Below are positions 1-8,154 of a stretch of 31,569 bases of DNA, in pieces. The notes beneath the pieces were generated by a model, which did not search any database, was not told where the DNA came from, and was given only the letters and a program-made list of their open reading frames with translations. How positions within the stretch are numbered: the first letter of the stretch is position 1; each line of letters starts with the position of its first letter. This stretch comes from CAYNYM01 sp049366815. GTDB taxonomy: Bacteria; Desulfobacterota; DSM-4660; Desulfatiglandales; HGW-15. The position numbers and the translations under genes were made by a program. The stretch covers positions 1 to 31,569 of the forward strand of contig JBMNCO010000111.1 in assembly GCA_049366815.1 (NCBI GenBank). The letters are read 5' to 3'.

Positions 1-32
1 TTTTTCTCTTCTAAATGCCGCTGAAGGCCGGA

Positions 33-638
33 ATGATGCATGTCGAATTTGTCAAAAGCGCTTTCAGGGAAAGTCACTACCCACCGCCGGACAAACCGGA
101 GGTGGCCTTTGCCGGCCGTTCGAACGTGGGCAAGTCCTCACTGATCAATGTCCTTGTCAATCGTAAGAAACTGGCCCGAACGAGTTCCACTCCGGGCAGG
201 ACCCAGGCCATCAATTTTTTTTGTGTGGATCAACGCCTCTACCTGGTGGACCTGCCGGGTTATGGGTATGCCCGGGTGCCCCTCAGTGTCAAAAAAAGCT
301 GGGGCGACATGGTGGAGACATACCTCAGGAGCCGGACCAACCTCAAGGCGGTCGTGCTTATTCTCGATATCCGGAGGGACCCGGGCCCGGACGAGGCCGG
401 TCTTCTGGAATGGCTCATCCACTACGGGATCATCTGCATTCCTGTACTTACCAAGACGGATAAGGTTTCGCGGAATCAGACCCGGTCCCGGGCCGGGGAA
501 ATCATCAAGGGTCTTGGAGGGCTCCTGAAGGAACCGCCCATCTTTTTTTCTGCAAAGACGCGGGTGGGTAAAAAAGAGGTTGGCGAGGCGATCGACCGCG
601 TTACGGATCTTGATCTTTTCCAAGGCCGTAGGCCTTGA
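33..638 (+). CDS. engB: Ribosome biogenesis GTP-binding protein EngB/YihA
   Basis: This is a small GTPase of the TrmE-Era-EngA-YihA-Septin class, needed in related bacteria for late large-subunit ribosome assembly. All G motifs are visible: G1 GRSNVGKSS, a G2 threonine in STPGRTQ, G3 DLPG, G4 TKTD and G5 SAK. At about 201 residues it has the family's usual length. The frame stays open to ATG 15, but conserved sequence begins around MHVEFVKSAF. AAGG at 24-27 sits 5 and 8 nt before the ATGs at 33 and 36, so one of these is preferred. The 3' end overlaps the convergent response-regulator gene by 38 bp. The identification is secure; only the start is uncertain. Confidence 0.93.
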   Translation: MMHVEFVKSAFRESHYPPPDKPEVAFAGRSNVGKSSLINVLVNRKKLARTSSTPGRTQAINFFCVDQRLYLVDLPGYGYARVPLSVKKSWGDMVETYLRSRTNLKAVVLILDIRRDPGPDEAGLLEWLIHYGIICIPVLTKTDKVSRNQTRSRAGEIIKGLGGLLKEPPIFFSAKTRVGKKEVGEAIDRVTDLDLFQGRRP

Positions 639-1971
639 TCTTTCTGTGGAGGTTGCTCCTCTCGATGCCGATGGCCTCAGCGGTCTGGGATATGTTGCCG
701 TTGAATTCCCTGAGCTTTTTGGCAATAAAGGCCTTTTCGAAATTGTTTTTGGCCTCCTTGTAGGTGTCGGCCGTCAGGGTCAGTTCGAGTTCATCCTTGA
801 CCGCGGCCTCCCGGTTAAAGGGAGAGGGGATATCCTTGCCCCGGATCATCTCATCAGGGGTCAGGATCACCAGCCTTTCGACCAGGTTTTTGAGTTCCCG
901 CACATTGCCGGGCCAATGGTATTTCTTCAGGATATTGAGGGCGTCTTCGGAGAATGTCTTTGATTCCAGGTTGGTGTTCATGGAGGTCTCCTTCAGGAAT
1001 TCCGTGACCAGCCGGGGGATGTCCTCCACCCTCTCCCTCAAGGGGGGCACGGTGATGGGGATGACGTTCAGGCGGAAATAGAGGTCATCCCTGAAGGTCC
1101 CCTTTTCGATTTCCGTTTCAAGGTCCTTGTTGGTGGCCGCGATCACCCGTACGTCAACGTGAATGGTCCTGGACCCTCCGACCCGCTCGAACTTCTGTTC
1201 CTGAAGTATCCGGAGCGTCTTGGACTGGGCCTTCAGGCTCATATCCCCGATTTCGTCCAGAAACAGGGTCCCATCGTGGGCGAGATCGAATTTGCCCTTT
1301 TTCATGGCACCCGCCCCGGTGAAGGCCCCCTTTTCGTGTCCAAAGAGTTCGCTTTCAATGAGTTCCTCGGGAATGGCTGCGCAGTTCACTTCCACCATGG
1401 GTTTACGGCTTCTCTTGCTCAACTGGTGGATGGTGTGGGCCACGCGTTCTTTCCCGGTACCGTTCTCCCCGGAAATGAGCACCCAGGCATCGGTCGGCGC
1501 CACAATCCGGATTTGCTCCATCAGTCGGCTTATGGGTTCACTGTCTCCGGTGATGCGGTACTTGCGCCGGTCTTTTTCTCTGAGGAGGGTGACCTCTTCT
1601 TCCAGGCGGTAATAATCAAGGGCGTTGTTGATGGAAAGGAGGACCTTTTCCAGAGAGAGGGGTTTTTCGATAAAATCGTAGGCCCCGAGTTTCGTGGCCT
1701 TGACGGCGGTTTCGATGGTCCCATGACCGGACATCATGACCACCTGCAGGTGGGGGTGGAGTTCCTTGACCTTCAACAGGGTTTCGAGCCCATCCATGCC
1801 GGGCATCCAGATATCCAGGAGCACGAGATCGGGCATGATCTCCTCGATCTTTTCAAGCGCTCCGGGGCCGCTATCGGCCCGCAGCACCTCGAATCCTTCG
1901 TCGGACAGAATGCCGTCAAGGGACTGAAGAATGCTCTCTTCATCGTCGACGATCAAAATGGTCCTTGCCAT
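601..1971 (-). CDS. NtrC/NtrX-family sigma-54-dependent response regulator
   Basis: This 456-residue protein has three domains. An N-terminal receiver spans about 4-118, with acidic residues D9/D10 and the probable phospho-acceptor D53 in LLDIWMP. The central AAA+ sigma-54 activation domain spans about 142-375, with Walker A GENGTGKE, the sigma-54 contact loop GAFTGA and Walker B TLFLDEIGD. A Fis-type helix-turn-helix lies at about 415-450. The receiver-AAA linker and the IEKPLSLEKVLL stretch resemble NtrX. It begins 18 bp after lpxB, as the last gene of the lipid A operon. No histidine kinase is in the window, so its signal is unknown. It should activate RpoN-dependent promoters, but no convincing -24/-12 site was found here. 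Confidence 0.93.
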   Translation of the reverse strand: MARTILIVDDEESILQSLDGILSDEGFEVLRADSGPGALEKIEEIMPDLVLLDIWMPGMDGLETLLKVKELHPHLQVVMMSGHGTIETAVKATKLGAYDFIEKPLSLEKVLLSINNALDYYRLEEEVTLLREKDRRKYRITGDSEPISRLMEQIRIVAPTDAWVLISGENGTGKERVAHTIHQLSKRSRKPMVEVNCAAIPEELIESELFGHEKGAFTGAGAMKKGKFDLAHDGTLFLDEIGDMSLKAQSKTLRILQEQKFERVGGSRTIHVDVRVIAATNKDLETEIEKGTFRDDLYFRLNVIPITVPPLRERVEDIPRLVTEFLKETSMNTNLESKTFSEDALNILKKYHWPGNVRELKNLVERLVILTPDEMIRGKDIPSPFNREAAVKDELELTLTADTYKEAKNNFEKAFIAKKLREFNGNISQTAEAIGIERSNLHRKIKAYGLGKDQDP

Positions 1972-1989
1972 ATGGTTGCCCCACAGCCG

Positions 1990-3198
1990 CTATGTGTTCA
2001 TCATTTGGAGGGCGATCTCCGCCGCCCTTTTCGAAGGAGAGCCTCTGCCCAGTCTGTCCCTGAGCCTCCGGAGTCCTTTTAGCATATTTCCCCTCGCATC
2101 GCCACGCTCCAGGAGGACGAGCCCTTCCTCAGCGAGTCTTCGGGGGGTGGCCTCATCCTGGACGAGTTCAGGAATAAAGGGGGTGTCGGCCACCAGGTTG
2201 ACCAGTCCGATATGGCTGACCTTGATCACCTTTTTGGCGATCCAGAAGCTCGCGGGGGACACCCTGTAGAGAATGATCATGGGCAGGCCTAGAAGGCCCG
2301 CTTCAAGGGTGGCCGTGCCGGAGGCCACGAAGGCCAGGTCCGAAGCGGCCATAATCCTGTGGGCGTCTCCTTGGGATATCCGGACATCCAGGGGCGAACG
2401 CCTGGTCAGGGCCAGGATTGACTCGGGTGAGATGGTGGAGGCCACAGGGATGATGCAACGGAGGTCGGGCAGTCGGGAAGAAAGTATTTCGGCCGCCCCG
2501 ATCATGATCGGCAGGAGGTTTTGGACCTCCTCTTTCCTGCTTCCCGGCAGGATCGCCAGGACGGGGTCGGCCCCGGGCAGATTCATGTCCCTCCGAATGT
2601 CCGCCCGGTCCATCTTCTCCGGGATGGCGTCCAGCAGGGGATGTCCCACGTATTCCACGGACACACCCCAGCGGCGGTAGAAATCCTCTTCAAAGGGCAG
2701 GATCACGGCCATGCGGTCCACCCTACGGGCGATCTTCCTGACGCGACCGACTCTCCAGGCCCAGACCTGGGGGCTGATGTAGTAGAGGACCGGAATGCCC
2801 CGCCGTTTCGCCGTCCGGGCCAGGTTGATGTTAAACTCGGGATAGTCGATGAGGATGAGAAGATCGGGTCGATCCGCCTTCAGGATGGTCTTTAAGGTCA
2901 TGGAGGCCTTGATGATATGGCGGGCCTTGGAAAGGACCTCGGTCAAACCGACAACGGCCATGTCGGAGGAGGAGAAGAGGATGCGCACCCCGGCCTCCTC
3001 CATGTGTTTGCCGCCGATACCGCAAAAGGTCACCTCGTGGTCGAGATCTTTGACAGCCTTGACCAGATTGGCACCGTGAAGATCGGCCGAGGCCTCACCC
3101 GCCACAATCATAACCCGCCCGGGTGTTTTTGGGTCAGCGGATGGCCTGGAAATTCCTGCACCCTCTTTCAATCTGTTCATTGATGGCAAGCGCTGCAT
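1990..3198 (-). CDS. lpxB: Lipid-A-disaccharide synthase LpxB
   Basis: LpxB is the peripheral-membrane GT19 glycosyltransferase that joins UDP-2,3-diacylglucosamine and lipid X to form the lipid A disaccharide. Family landmarks run in order: GEASADLHGA near residue 34, SPQVWAWR, GHPLLD, LPGSRKEEV and ASGTATLEA. Length is 402 residues from ATG 3198, which has AAAGG 6 nt upstream but overlaps the preceding oxidoreductase gene by 65 bp. Family alignment would also allow ATG 3111, just before GEASAD, which lacks a clear ribosome site. The usual motif is GEASGD; here the Gly is Ala. It is followed 18 bp later by the sigma-54 regulator rather than by lpxK, msbA or waaA. Confidence 0.95.
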   Translation of the reverse strand: MQRLPSMNRLKEGAGISRPSADPKTPGRVMIVAGEASADLHGANLVKAVKDLDHEVTFCGIGGKHMEEAGVRILFSSSDMAVVGLTEVLSKARHIIKASMTLKTILKADRPDLLILIDYPEFNINLARTAKRRGIPVLYYISPQVWAWRVGRVRKIARRVDRMAVILPFEEDFYRRWGVSVEYVGHPLLDAIPEKMDRADIRRDMNLPGADPVLAILPGSRKEEVQNLLPIMIGAAEILSSRLPDLRCIIPVASTISPESILALTRRSPLDVRISQGDAHRIMAASDLAFVASGTATLEAGLLGLPMIILYRVSPASFWIAKKVIKVSHIGLVNLVADTPFIPELVQDEATPRRLAEEGLVLLERGDARGNMLKGLRRLRDRLGRGSPSKRAAEIALQMMNT

Positions 3199-4108
3199 TC
3201 AGGGCCTTTCGGCCGTCATCTCCTGAAACAATGGGTTCGGAGCGGCTCATGAGGGCGTGGACAAAGGCGCGGATCTGATCCGCCAGGGGATCGCTGTCAG
3301 GATATCTCAGCTTCTCCGAAGCGATCTGGGGAAAGGATCCCTCCTCTTCCGAGGGACTGTCCAGGCGGGTGATGCTCACTTCCCTCTTGAGGCAATCCGC
3401 CGACAGATAGGCATCCTGCTGGAAAATCCTGATCTTTCTGATGGACGCGTTGGAGACCCGGCTCGCCGTGAGATTGGCCACCGTGCCGTTCTCAAAGATA
3501 ATCCTGACATTGGCGATGTCCGTCTTTTGGGTGATGACGGTCATGCCGACGGCATGGAGTTCCCTGACAGGGGATTGAACGGCGTGAAAGATGATGTCCA
3601 GATCGTGGATCATGAGGTCCAGTACCACATCCACGTCCAGACCCCTCGCCGTAAAAGGGCTCAGACGATGGGATTCAATAAAGATGGGACGGTCCAGCAA
3701 GGCGTTCATCTTCACGACGGCGGGATTAAAGCGCTCCACATGCCCCACCTGGAGGACGAGGTTACGTTCCCTGGCCAGGGCGATCATCCTGTCCGCATCC
3801 TCAAGTCTGTGGGTTATGGGTTTTTCCACGAGGAGGTGCACGCCCTTGTCGAGAATCGCCATGGAGAGCGCGAAATGGGCCTCGGTGGGCACGGCAAGAC
3901 TCACGCCGTCGACCCGTTCCAGAAGGTCCTGATGGTTTTCAAAGGACCGGGTATCGTAACGGCGGGCGATGTCCTCCGCCCTGTCCCTGTCGATATCCAC
4001 CACCCCGACAAGCTCCACCTCCGGTAGGGCTGCGTACTTTTGAAGATGAAATTCTCCCAGATGCCCCACACCGATGACACCCGCCCTGATTTTTTTCTGT
4101 TTTACCAA
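3134..4108 (-). CDS. Gfo/Idh/MocA-family NAD(P)-dependent oxidoreductase, GnnA-like
   Basis: This 324-residue protein has an N-terminal Rossmann fold (GVIGVGHLGEFH, residues 10-21), the family's EKP motif (VEKPITH near 95) and the C-terminal domain motif VLDLMIHDLDII near 162-173. The start is TTG at 4108 with GAGGG about 6 nt upstream. It lies between lpxI and lpxB. In some bacteria a relative, GnnA, oxidises the 3-OH of UDP-GlcNAc so that GnnB can install a 3-amino group and lipid A gains amide-linked acyl chains. The position inside an lpx operon favours a sugar-nucleotide role, but no GnnB aminotransferase is present here, so the substrate is inferred only. Confidence 0.88.
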   Translation of the reverse strand: MVKQKKIRAGVIGVGHLGEFHLQKYAALPEVELVGVVDIDRDRAEDIARRYDTRSFENHQDLLERVDGVSLAVPTEAHFALSMAILDKGVHLLVEKPITHRLEDADRMIALARERNLVLQVGHVERFNPAVVKMNALLDRPIFIESHRLSPFTARGLDVDVVLDLMIHDLDIIFHAVQSPVRELHAVGMTVITQKTDIANVRIIFENGTVANLTASRVSNASIRKIRIFQQDAYLSADCLKREVSITRLDSPSEEEGSFPQIASEKLRYPDSDPLADQIRAFVHALMSRSEPIVSGDDGRKALNAALAINEQIERGCRNFQAIR

Positions 4109-4197
4109 AGCATTCCCTCAAATCGGCCGCATCAAAATTTTCAGTACAGCCCGGAGATCTTCCCAATCCGGCCTGGTGCGACCCCCAATGAAGCATC

Positions 4198-5016
4198 TCA
4201 TCCCTCCAGGGATAGGATGACGATTTTATTCTTGTCGGCAAGCTCTATCATGGCCGATTTGTCAAAGAGGAGGGTCTTGCCGGCCTCCAGGGCCAAGACG
4301 GAGGCCTTGACCCGGCACATGGCCTCAATGGTCTGGAGACCCACGCTCGGCACGTCAAACCGGAGGTCCTGCTTCGGTTTGCTCACCTTGACGATCACGG
4401 CCTTTTTCTGTGCCAGCCCGCCGCCTCTGAGTATGGTTTCGTCCGTGCCTTCCAGTGCCTCCACGGCCAGCACGGTCTTTTTTCTTACCACTACACACTG
4501 GCCGATGTCCAGTCTCCCCAGCTCCTTTGCGATTTTCCAGCCGAATTCAATATCTTCCTTTTCCCCCCTTGTGGGTGCCCTTCGCGTCAGGCGACCCGGC
4601 GGAGCCAGGAGATCGGGCATGCAAAGGGTGGAAGGGACGATTTCGATGCCCTGGGCGGCCAGTTCCGCTGCCAGGGCCCTGAGAATGCCGTCATCGTGAA
4701 AAACGGCCAGCTTGGACATGAGTGCCAGGCCCTTCAGGTCCGGCTTGATACCACTGAACATGCGGCGTTTTGCGATCGTGCCGGCCATCAGTGCCCTGCA
4801 AACGCCGTTCTTTTTCAGGGCGTTGATCAACTGCCCGAGTTGTCCCAGTCTTATCCAGATGATCCTGTCGACCTTGTCCTCAAGTGCGGGGTCGGTTTCA
4901 CCGTGATGGGCCACGGCCACAACCCGCATGCCCTGAGACCTGGCCGCCTCGGCCAGGAGCTGCGGGAATTTTCCGCCCCCGGCGATGATTCCCAGAATGT
5001 TACCCTGTTCAGACAT
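4198..5016 (-). CDS. lpxI: UDP-2,3-diacylglucosamine pyrophosphatase LpxI
   Basis: LpxI hydrolyses UDP-2,3-diacylglucosamine to lipid X and UMP. It is the structurally unrelated replacement for LpxH. The 272-residue protein has the N-terminal domain start LGIIAGGGKFP and the C-terminal catalytic stretch KPKQDLRFDVPSVG, which contains the acidic catalytic position known for this family. ATG 5016 is 32 bp after the lpxA stop. There is no strong Shine-Dalgarno, and tight spacing suggests translation from the upstream message. Its place between lpxA and lpxB fits the pathway. Use of LpxI rather than LpxH is typical of Alphaproteobacteria and former Deltaproteobacteria. Confidence 0.93.
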   Translation of the reverse strand: MSEQGNILGIIAGGGKFPQLLAEAARSQGMRVVAVAHHGETDPALEDKVDRIIWIRLGQLGQLINALKKNGVCRALMAGTIAKRRMFSGIKPDLKGLALMSKLAVFHDDGILRALAAELAAQGIEIVPSTLCMPDLLAPPGRLTRRAPTRGEKEDIEFGWKIAKELGRLDIGQCVVVRKKTVLAVEALEGTDETILRGGGLAQKKAVIVKVSKPKQDLRFDVPSVGLQTIEAMCRVKASVLALEAGKTLLFDKSAMIELADKNKIVILSLEG

Positions 5017-5048
5017 GTCGATTCGATTGGGTGGAAGAGACGCTTGCC

Positions 5049-5822
5049 TCAGCGCAGTATACCCCGCTTTGAATCGTTGAAAAAGCCGAGGAGCGTTTCC
5101 AGTTCCGGAAAGGGATCGATCTCACGCCTGACCTGATCAAGCCCTTCACTGAATCTCCTGTTGTCACGCCAGATGATTCGATAAGCCCTCTTGAGGCCCT
5201 CGATGGCCTCTTGAGAAAATCCCTGTCGGGCCAGACCCCTTCGGTTGATCCCGTAAAGCCTGGCCCTGGAACCTGCCGCGATCATGAAGGGCGGCACGTC
5301 CCTGTCGACGCCGCATTTTCCTCCCAAAAAGGCATAGGCACCGATTCGGACAAACTGATGCACGGCCACCAGGCCGCCCAGGATGGCGTGATCTCCGACG
5401 GAAATATGCCCGCCCAAGGTGGCCACATTGGACATGATGACCTGGTTTCCCAGGATGCAGTCGTGGGCGATGTGGGCGTAGGCCATGATGTAATTCCGGT
5501 TGCCGAGCACGGTTTCCCAGTCCTGCTTGGTGGTCGCCCGGTTGATGGTCGTGTATTCCCTTATGACATTGTCGTCGCCGATGATCAGACGGGTATCCTC
5601 CCCCTTGTAACCGATGTCCTGGGGTGGTGAACCAATGGAGACAAAGGGGTATATCCTGTTTCGTTCTCCGATGGTCGTATGGCCCTCTACCGCTACGTGG
5701 GGGCCGATATAGGTGTCTCGACCGATGGTGACATGATCTCCAATGACGCTGTAGGGGCCTACCTGAACCCCTTCAGCGAGTTCGGCATGGGGACTCACCA
5801 CGGCCGAAGGGTGTATATCCAT
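5049..5822 (-). CDS. lpxA: Acyl-ACP--UDP-N-acetylglucosamine O-acyltransferase LpxA
   Basis: LpxA is the first enzyme of lipid A synthesis, moving a 3-hydroxyacyl chain from ACP to UDP-GlcNAc. The 257-residue protein is a left-handed beta-helix of hexapeptide repeats followed by a helical C-terminus. The catalytic His is the second His of AHIAHDC. The glycine that sets the acyl-chain ruler in E. coli (G173) is kept in FLGGKCG, which would allow a fairly long chain. ATG 5822 is chosen because AGGGAG lies 10 nt upstream and the protein then begins MDIHPSAVV like its relatives. The frame stays open 33 codons further, but that overlaps fabZ. The gap to fabZ is 23 bp. Confidence 0.96.
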   Translation of the reverse strand: MDIHPSAVVSPHAELAEGVQVGPYSVIGDHVTIGRDTYIGPHVAVEGHTTIGERNRIYPFVSIGSPPQDIGYKGEDTRLIIGDDNVIREYTTINRATTKQDWETVLGNRNYIMAYAHIAHDCILGNQVIMSNVATLGGHISVGDHAILGGLVAVHQFVRIGAYAFLGGKCGVDRDVPPFMIAAGSRARLYGINRRGLARQGFSQEAIEGLKRAYRIIWRDNRRFSEGLDQVRREIDPFPELETLLGFFNDSKRGILR

Positions 5823-5845
5823 GTCTTGAAATCTCCCTTCAATAA

Positions 5846-6292
5846 CTATCCGATTGTCGCCACGAGTTGGGCCTCGGCCACGAGATTCCGATCCACAAAG
5901 GCCTTCCCCGCCATCTTCCATACCCTCGATCCCGTTCTCAGGGCCTCCAATTCGAAGACGATCTGATCACCGGGCACCACAGGTCTTCGGAATTTGACTT
6001 GATCCAGGGATACGAAAAAGAGGCCCCCGGGGTTTTCTCCCTCCAGGACTTCAGGTTTGGTCAGGCGGGCCAAAACCCCTCCGACCTGAGCCATGGCCTC
6101 GATGATCAACACGCCGGGCATGATTGGTTTTCCCGGAAAATGCCCCTGAAAGAAGGGCTCATTACAGGAGACGTTTTTCATCCCCACAACCCTTTTCCCG
6201 AGTTCCACTTCCGTGATCCGATCGACCAGGAGGAAGGGGTAACGGTGGGGCAGAAGCCTTGCGATGTCTTCATACAAGAGGGGCAGTTCCAT
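5846..6292 (-). CDS. fabZ: 3-hydroxyacyl-[acyl-carrier-protein] dehydratase FabZ
   Basis: FabZ dehydrates 3-hydroxyacyl-ACP in type II fatty acid synthesis and competes with LpxA/LpxD for the shared 3-hydroxyacyl-ACP pool, which explains its place in lpx operons. It is a hot-dog fold protein of 148 residues. LLPHRYPFLLVDR opens the domain, NEPFFQGHFPGKPIMPGVL carries the catalytic His, and EAMAQVGG carries the catalytic Glu. ATG 6292 has AAGGA about 9 nt upstream and gives the normal length. A GTG at 6343 overlapping the lpxD stop would add 17 residues and is less likely. It is co-transcribed with lpxD and lpxA. Confidence 0.95.
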   Translation of the reverse strand: MELPLLYEDIARLLPHRYPFLLVDRITEVELGKRVVGMKNVSCNEPFFQGHFPGKPIMPGVLIIEAMAQVGGVLARLTKPEVLEGENPGGLFFVSLDQVKFRRPVVPGDQIVFELEALRTGSRVWKMAGKAFVDRNLVAEAQLVATIG

Positions 6293-6339
6293 GTTTCCAG
6301 TCCTTTTTATGCTTTTATAGATCCGGGCCTTGACGGCGT

Positions 6340-7365
6340 TCACTTCGCGTTCAGTGAACGCAGCTTCTTTTCCAGGGCCTTTACCCTGGCGTTGAGATCC
6401 GGAAGGCGGGTGATAAGGTTTCTCGTCCTCAGCCAGAGCCTGTGGGGCATGGCCGGTGTGCCGGAAACGATTTCACCCGGGGAAAGGGATTTGGCCACAC
6501 CGGACTGGGATCCGATCATGGCCCCGTCGCCTATCTCGATGTGATCACCGATGGCGACCTGGCCCCCGATGACAACCCGGCGGCCGATGCCCACACTCCC
6601 TCCGATGGCCGCCTGGGCGACCACGATCGTGTCCTCTCCGATGACCACATTGTGGGCGATCTGGACCAGGTTGTCCGTCTTGACGCCCCTTTGGAGCCAT
6701 GTCTTCCCGAGGGTCGCTCGGTCAATGGCATTGTTGGCCCCGATTTCTACATTGTCATCGATCTGGACGATGCCGATCTGGGGAATCTTGATGTTTGTCG
6801 AACCGCTTCGCACGAATCCGAACCCGTCGCTCCCGACGGTCGTACCGGCATGTATGATAACATCATTCCCGATCAGACAATCATGGAGAACGGTGACATT
6901 GGGGTAAATGAGGGTCCGACGGCCGATGCGTACCCTGTCCCCGATGAAAACACCGGGAAACAGCGTGACATCGTCACCGACAACGACCTCTTCTCCAATG
7001 TAGACATGGGGATAGACCGATACATTCTTTCCAATCCGGCTGCTTGCACGAATCACAGAGCCTTCACTGACGCCCGGTGCCCTCGATGAGGGCGGAGGCG
7101 CAAAGAGGCCGGCGACCCGGGCAAAGGCCAGCAAGGGGTTTGGGACCAGGATCTGGGGCCCCTGAAAGAGCTCGCTGGGCCTGGAAACGAGAATCGCCGC
7201 GGCCTTCGTGCCCTGGAGGGCCTCTTTGAAACGGGGGTCGGCATAGAATGAGATCTCTTTTTCCGATGCATTGGTCAGTGAGTTTACGCCGGTGATGACG
7301 ACCTCACAGTCCCCGGTCATTTCTCCCTTTAAAAAATCAGCAATTTCAGCTAGAGAATAACCCAC
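6340..7365 (-). CDS. lpxD: UDP-3-O-acylglucosamine N-acyltransferase LpxD
   Basis: LpxD adds the N-linked 3-hydroxyacyl chain, the third step of lipid A synthesis. The 341-residue protein has an N-terminal uridine-binding domain (about 1-100), a long left-handed beta-helix of hexapeptide repeats (about 105-310), and a C-terminal helix that ends in a charged coiled stretch. The catalytic His is in NLVQIAHNVVIG. The start is GTG 7365 with an excellent AAAGGAG 8 nt upstream. The 131-bp gap to skp contains only a short inverted repeat (7457-7468). It belongs to the same operon as fabZ and lpxA. Confidence 0.95.
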   Translation of the reverse strand: MGYSLAEIADFLKGEMTGDCEVVITGVNSLTNASEKEISFYADPRFKEALQGTKAAAILVSRPSELFQGPQILVPNPLLAFARVAGLFAPPPSSRAPGVSEGSVIRASSRIGKNVSVYPHVYIGEEVVVGDDVTLFPGVFIGDRVRIGRRTLIYPNVTVLHDCLIGNDVIIHAGTTVGSDGFGFVRSGSTNIKIPQIGIVQIDDNVEIGANNAIDRATLGKTWLQRGVKTDNLVQIAHNVVIGEDTIVVAQAAIGGSVGIGRRVVIGGQVAIGDHIEIGDGAMIGSQSGVAKSLSPGEIVSGTPAMPHRLWLRTRNLITRLPDLNARVKALEKKLRSLNAK

Positions 7366-7456
7366 CCCCGGACTCCTTTGTAACCCATGAGTTCTTTGTA
7401 AAAGGCCTCCTATTCCTCAACATGGAATGGGCGGCAAAAATAGGCGATAGATGACG

Positions 7457-7468
7457 CACTGAGCAGTG
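7457..7468. repeat. Short inverted repeat in skp-lpxD gap
   Basis: CACTG and CAGTG flank two bases. It is the only symmetry seen in the 131-bp gap between skp and lpxD. It has no adjacent T-run and may be chance. Confidence 0.25.
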
Positions 7469-7496
7469 AGAGGAGTACGCGGGCCGCTGCCGGATC

Positions 7497-8015
7497 CTAG
7501 GGTTTCCGGCTGTCATAGATCTTGGTAACCTGATCCGTGATGTCAATGGCGCTGTTGTAATAGACCAACCCCAGGGCGCGCTTTTCCAGGATCAAGGTGT
7601 ATCCCTCTTTTGCCCCGATCTCATCCACGATCTTTCCCAGTTCCCTGTTCAGACGGTTTGAGACCTCCATCTCCGCCGCCTTCATCTCAAAGGTGAAATC
7701 TTCAAAGAGGTATTTGACGTATCGCTTTTTCTTTTCCAGGGCGAGCCTCTTGTCCTCCTGGGAATCGAGGCTCAGCATCATTCTCTGTTTTTCAAATTCG
7801 TCTTCCAATTTGTCCGCGGCGGCCTTCTCCTGATCGAGCTTTGCCTGCATGTCATTGGCCTTTTGCTTCATCGCGGCGATGGTTTGCTGAAAGCGGACGG
7901 ATTTCTTTTGAAATTTATCCAGGTCGAACAATCCGATCCTGGAGTCGGCCCAGGCATTGCCGCAAAAAAAGAACAGGATCAATACTGCCGGAATCAATCG
8001 CCTAAAGAGTTTCAT
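7497..8015 (-). CDS. skp: Periplasmic chaperone Skp/OmpH
   Basis: Skp holds unfolded outer-membrane proteins in the periplasm on their way to BamA. The 172-residue precursor has a clear signal peptide (basic MKLFRR, hydrophobic core, cleavage after AWA near residue 23). It then has the strand RIGLFDLDKF and two long charged coiled-coil helices (about 38-125) that form the tentacles, and a C-terminal strand region. ATG 8015 is preceded by a G-rich ribosome site (AAGGGGG). It sits between bamA and lpxD, the arrangement known in many Gram-negative bacteria. Confidence 0.93.
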   Translation of the reverse strand: MKLFRRLIPAVLILFFFCGNAWADSRIGLFDLDKFQKKSVRFQQTIAAMKQKANDMQAKLDQEKAAADKLEDEFEKQRMMLSLDSQEDKRLALEKKKRYVKYLFEDFTFEMKAAEMEVSNRLNRELGKIVDEIGAKEGYTLILEKRALGLVYYNSAIDITDQVTKIYDSRKP

Positions 8016-8044
8016 GCTTCCCCCTTATAAGTTTGTTTGTTTTT

Positions 8045-8073
8045 CCATCCGGAAACACGTGATTTCCGGATGG
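8045..8073. repeat. Strong hairpin in the bamA-skp gap
   Basis: CCATCCGGAAA (8045-8055) pairs perfectly with TTTCCGGATGG (8063-8073) across a 7-nt loop. The stem is 11 bp. In the operon direction (minus) it is followed by A-rich sequence, not a U-tract, so it is not an ordinary intrinsic terminator. It could protect the upstream bamA message or tune expression of the downstream genes. Confidence 0.6.
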
Positions 8074-8154
8074 AGCGGTCTGCTCTCACCGTTCAGCGCT
8101 CGGTCCGATGCCTTGTCTTCACAGAGCATTTGCCGCTACCTGATCTTTCTCGAC

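Noticed and set aside
138..725. 195-residue frame opposite engB
   Set aside because: It is a shadow of engB on the other strand, with no family motifs and no ribosome site.
5823..5921. 33-residue N-terminal extension of LpxA
   Set aside because: It overlaps fabZ, while ATG 5822 has AGGGAG in place.
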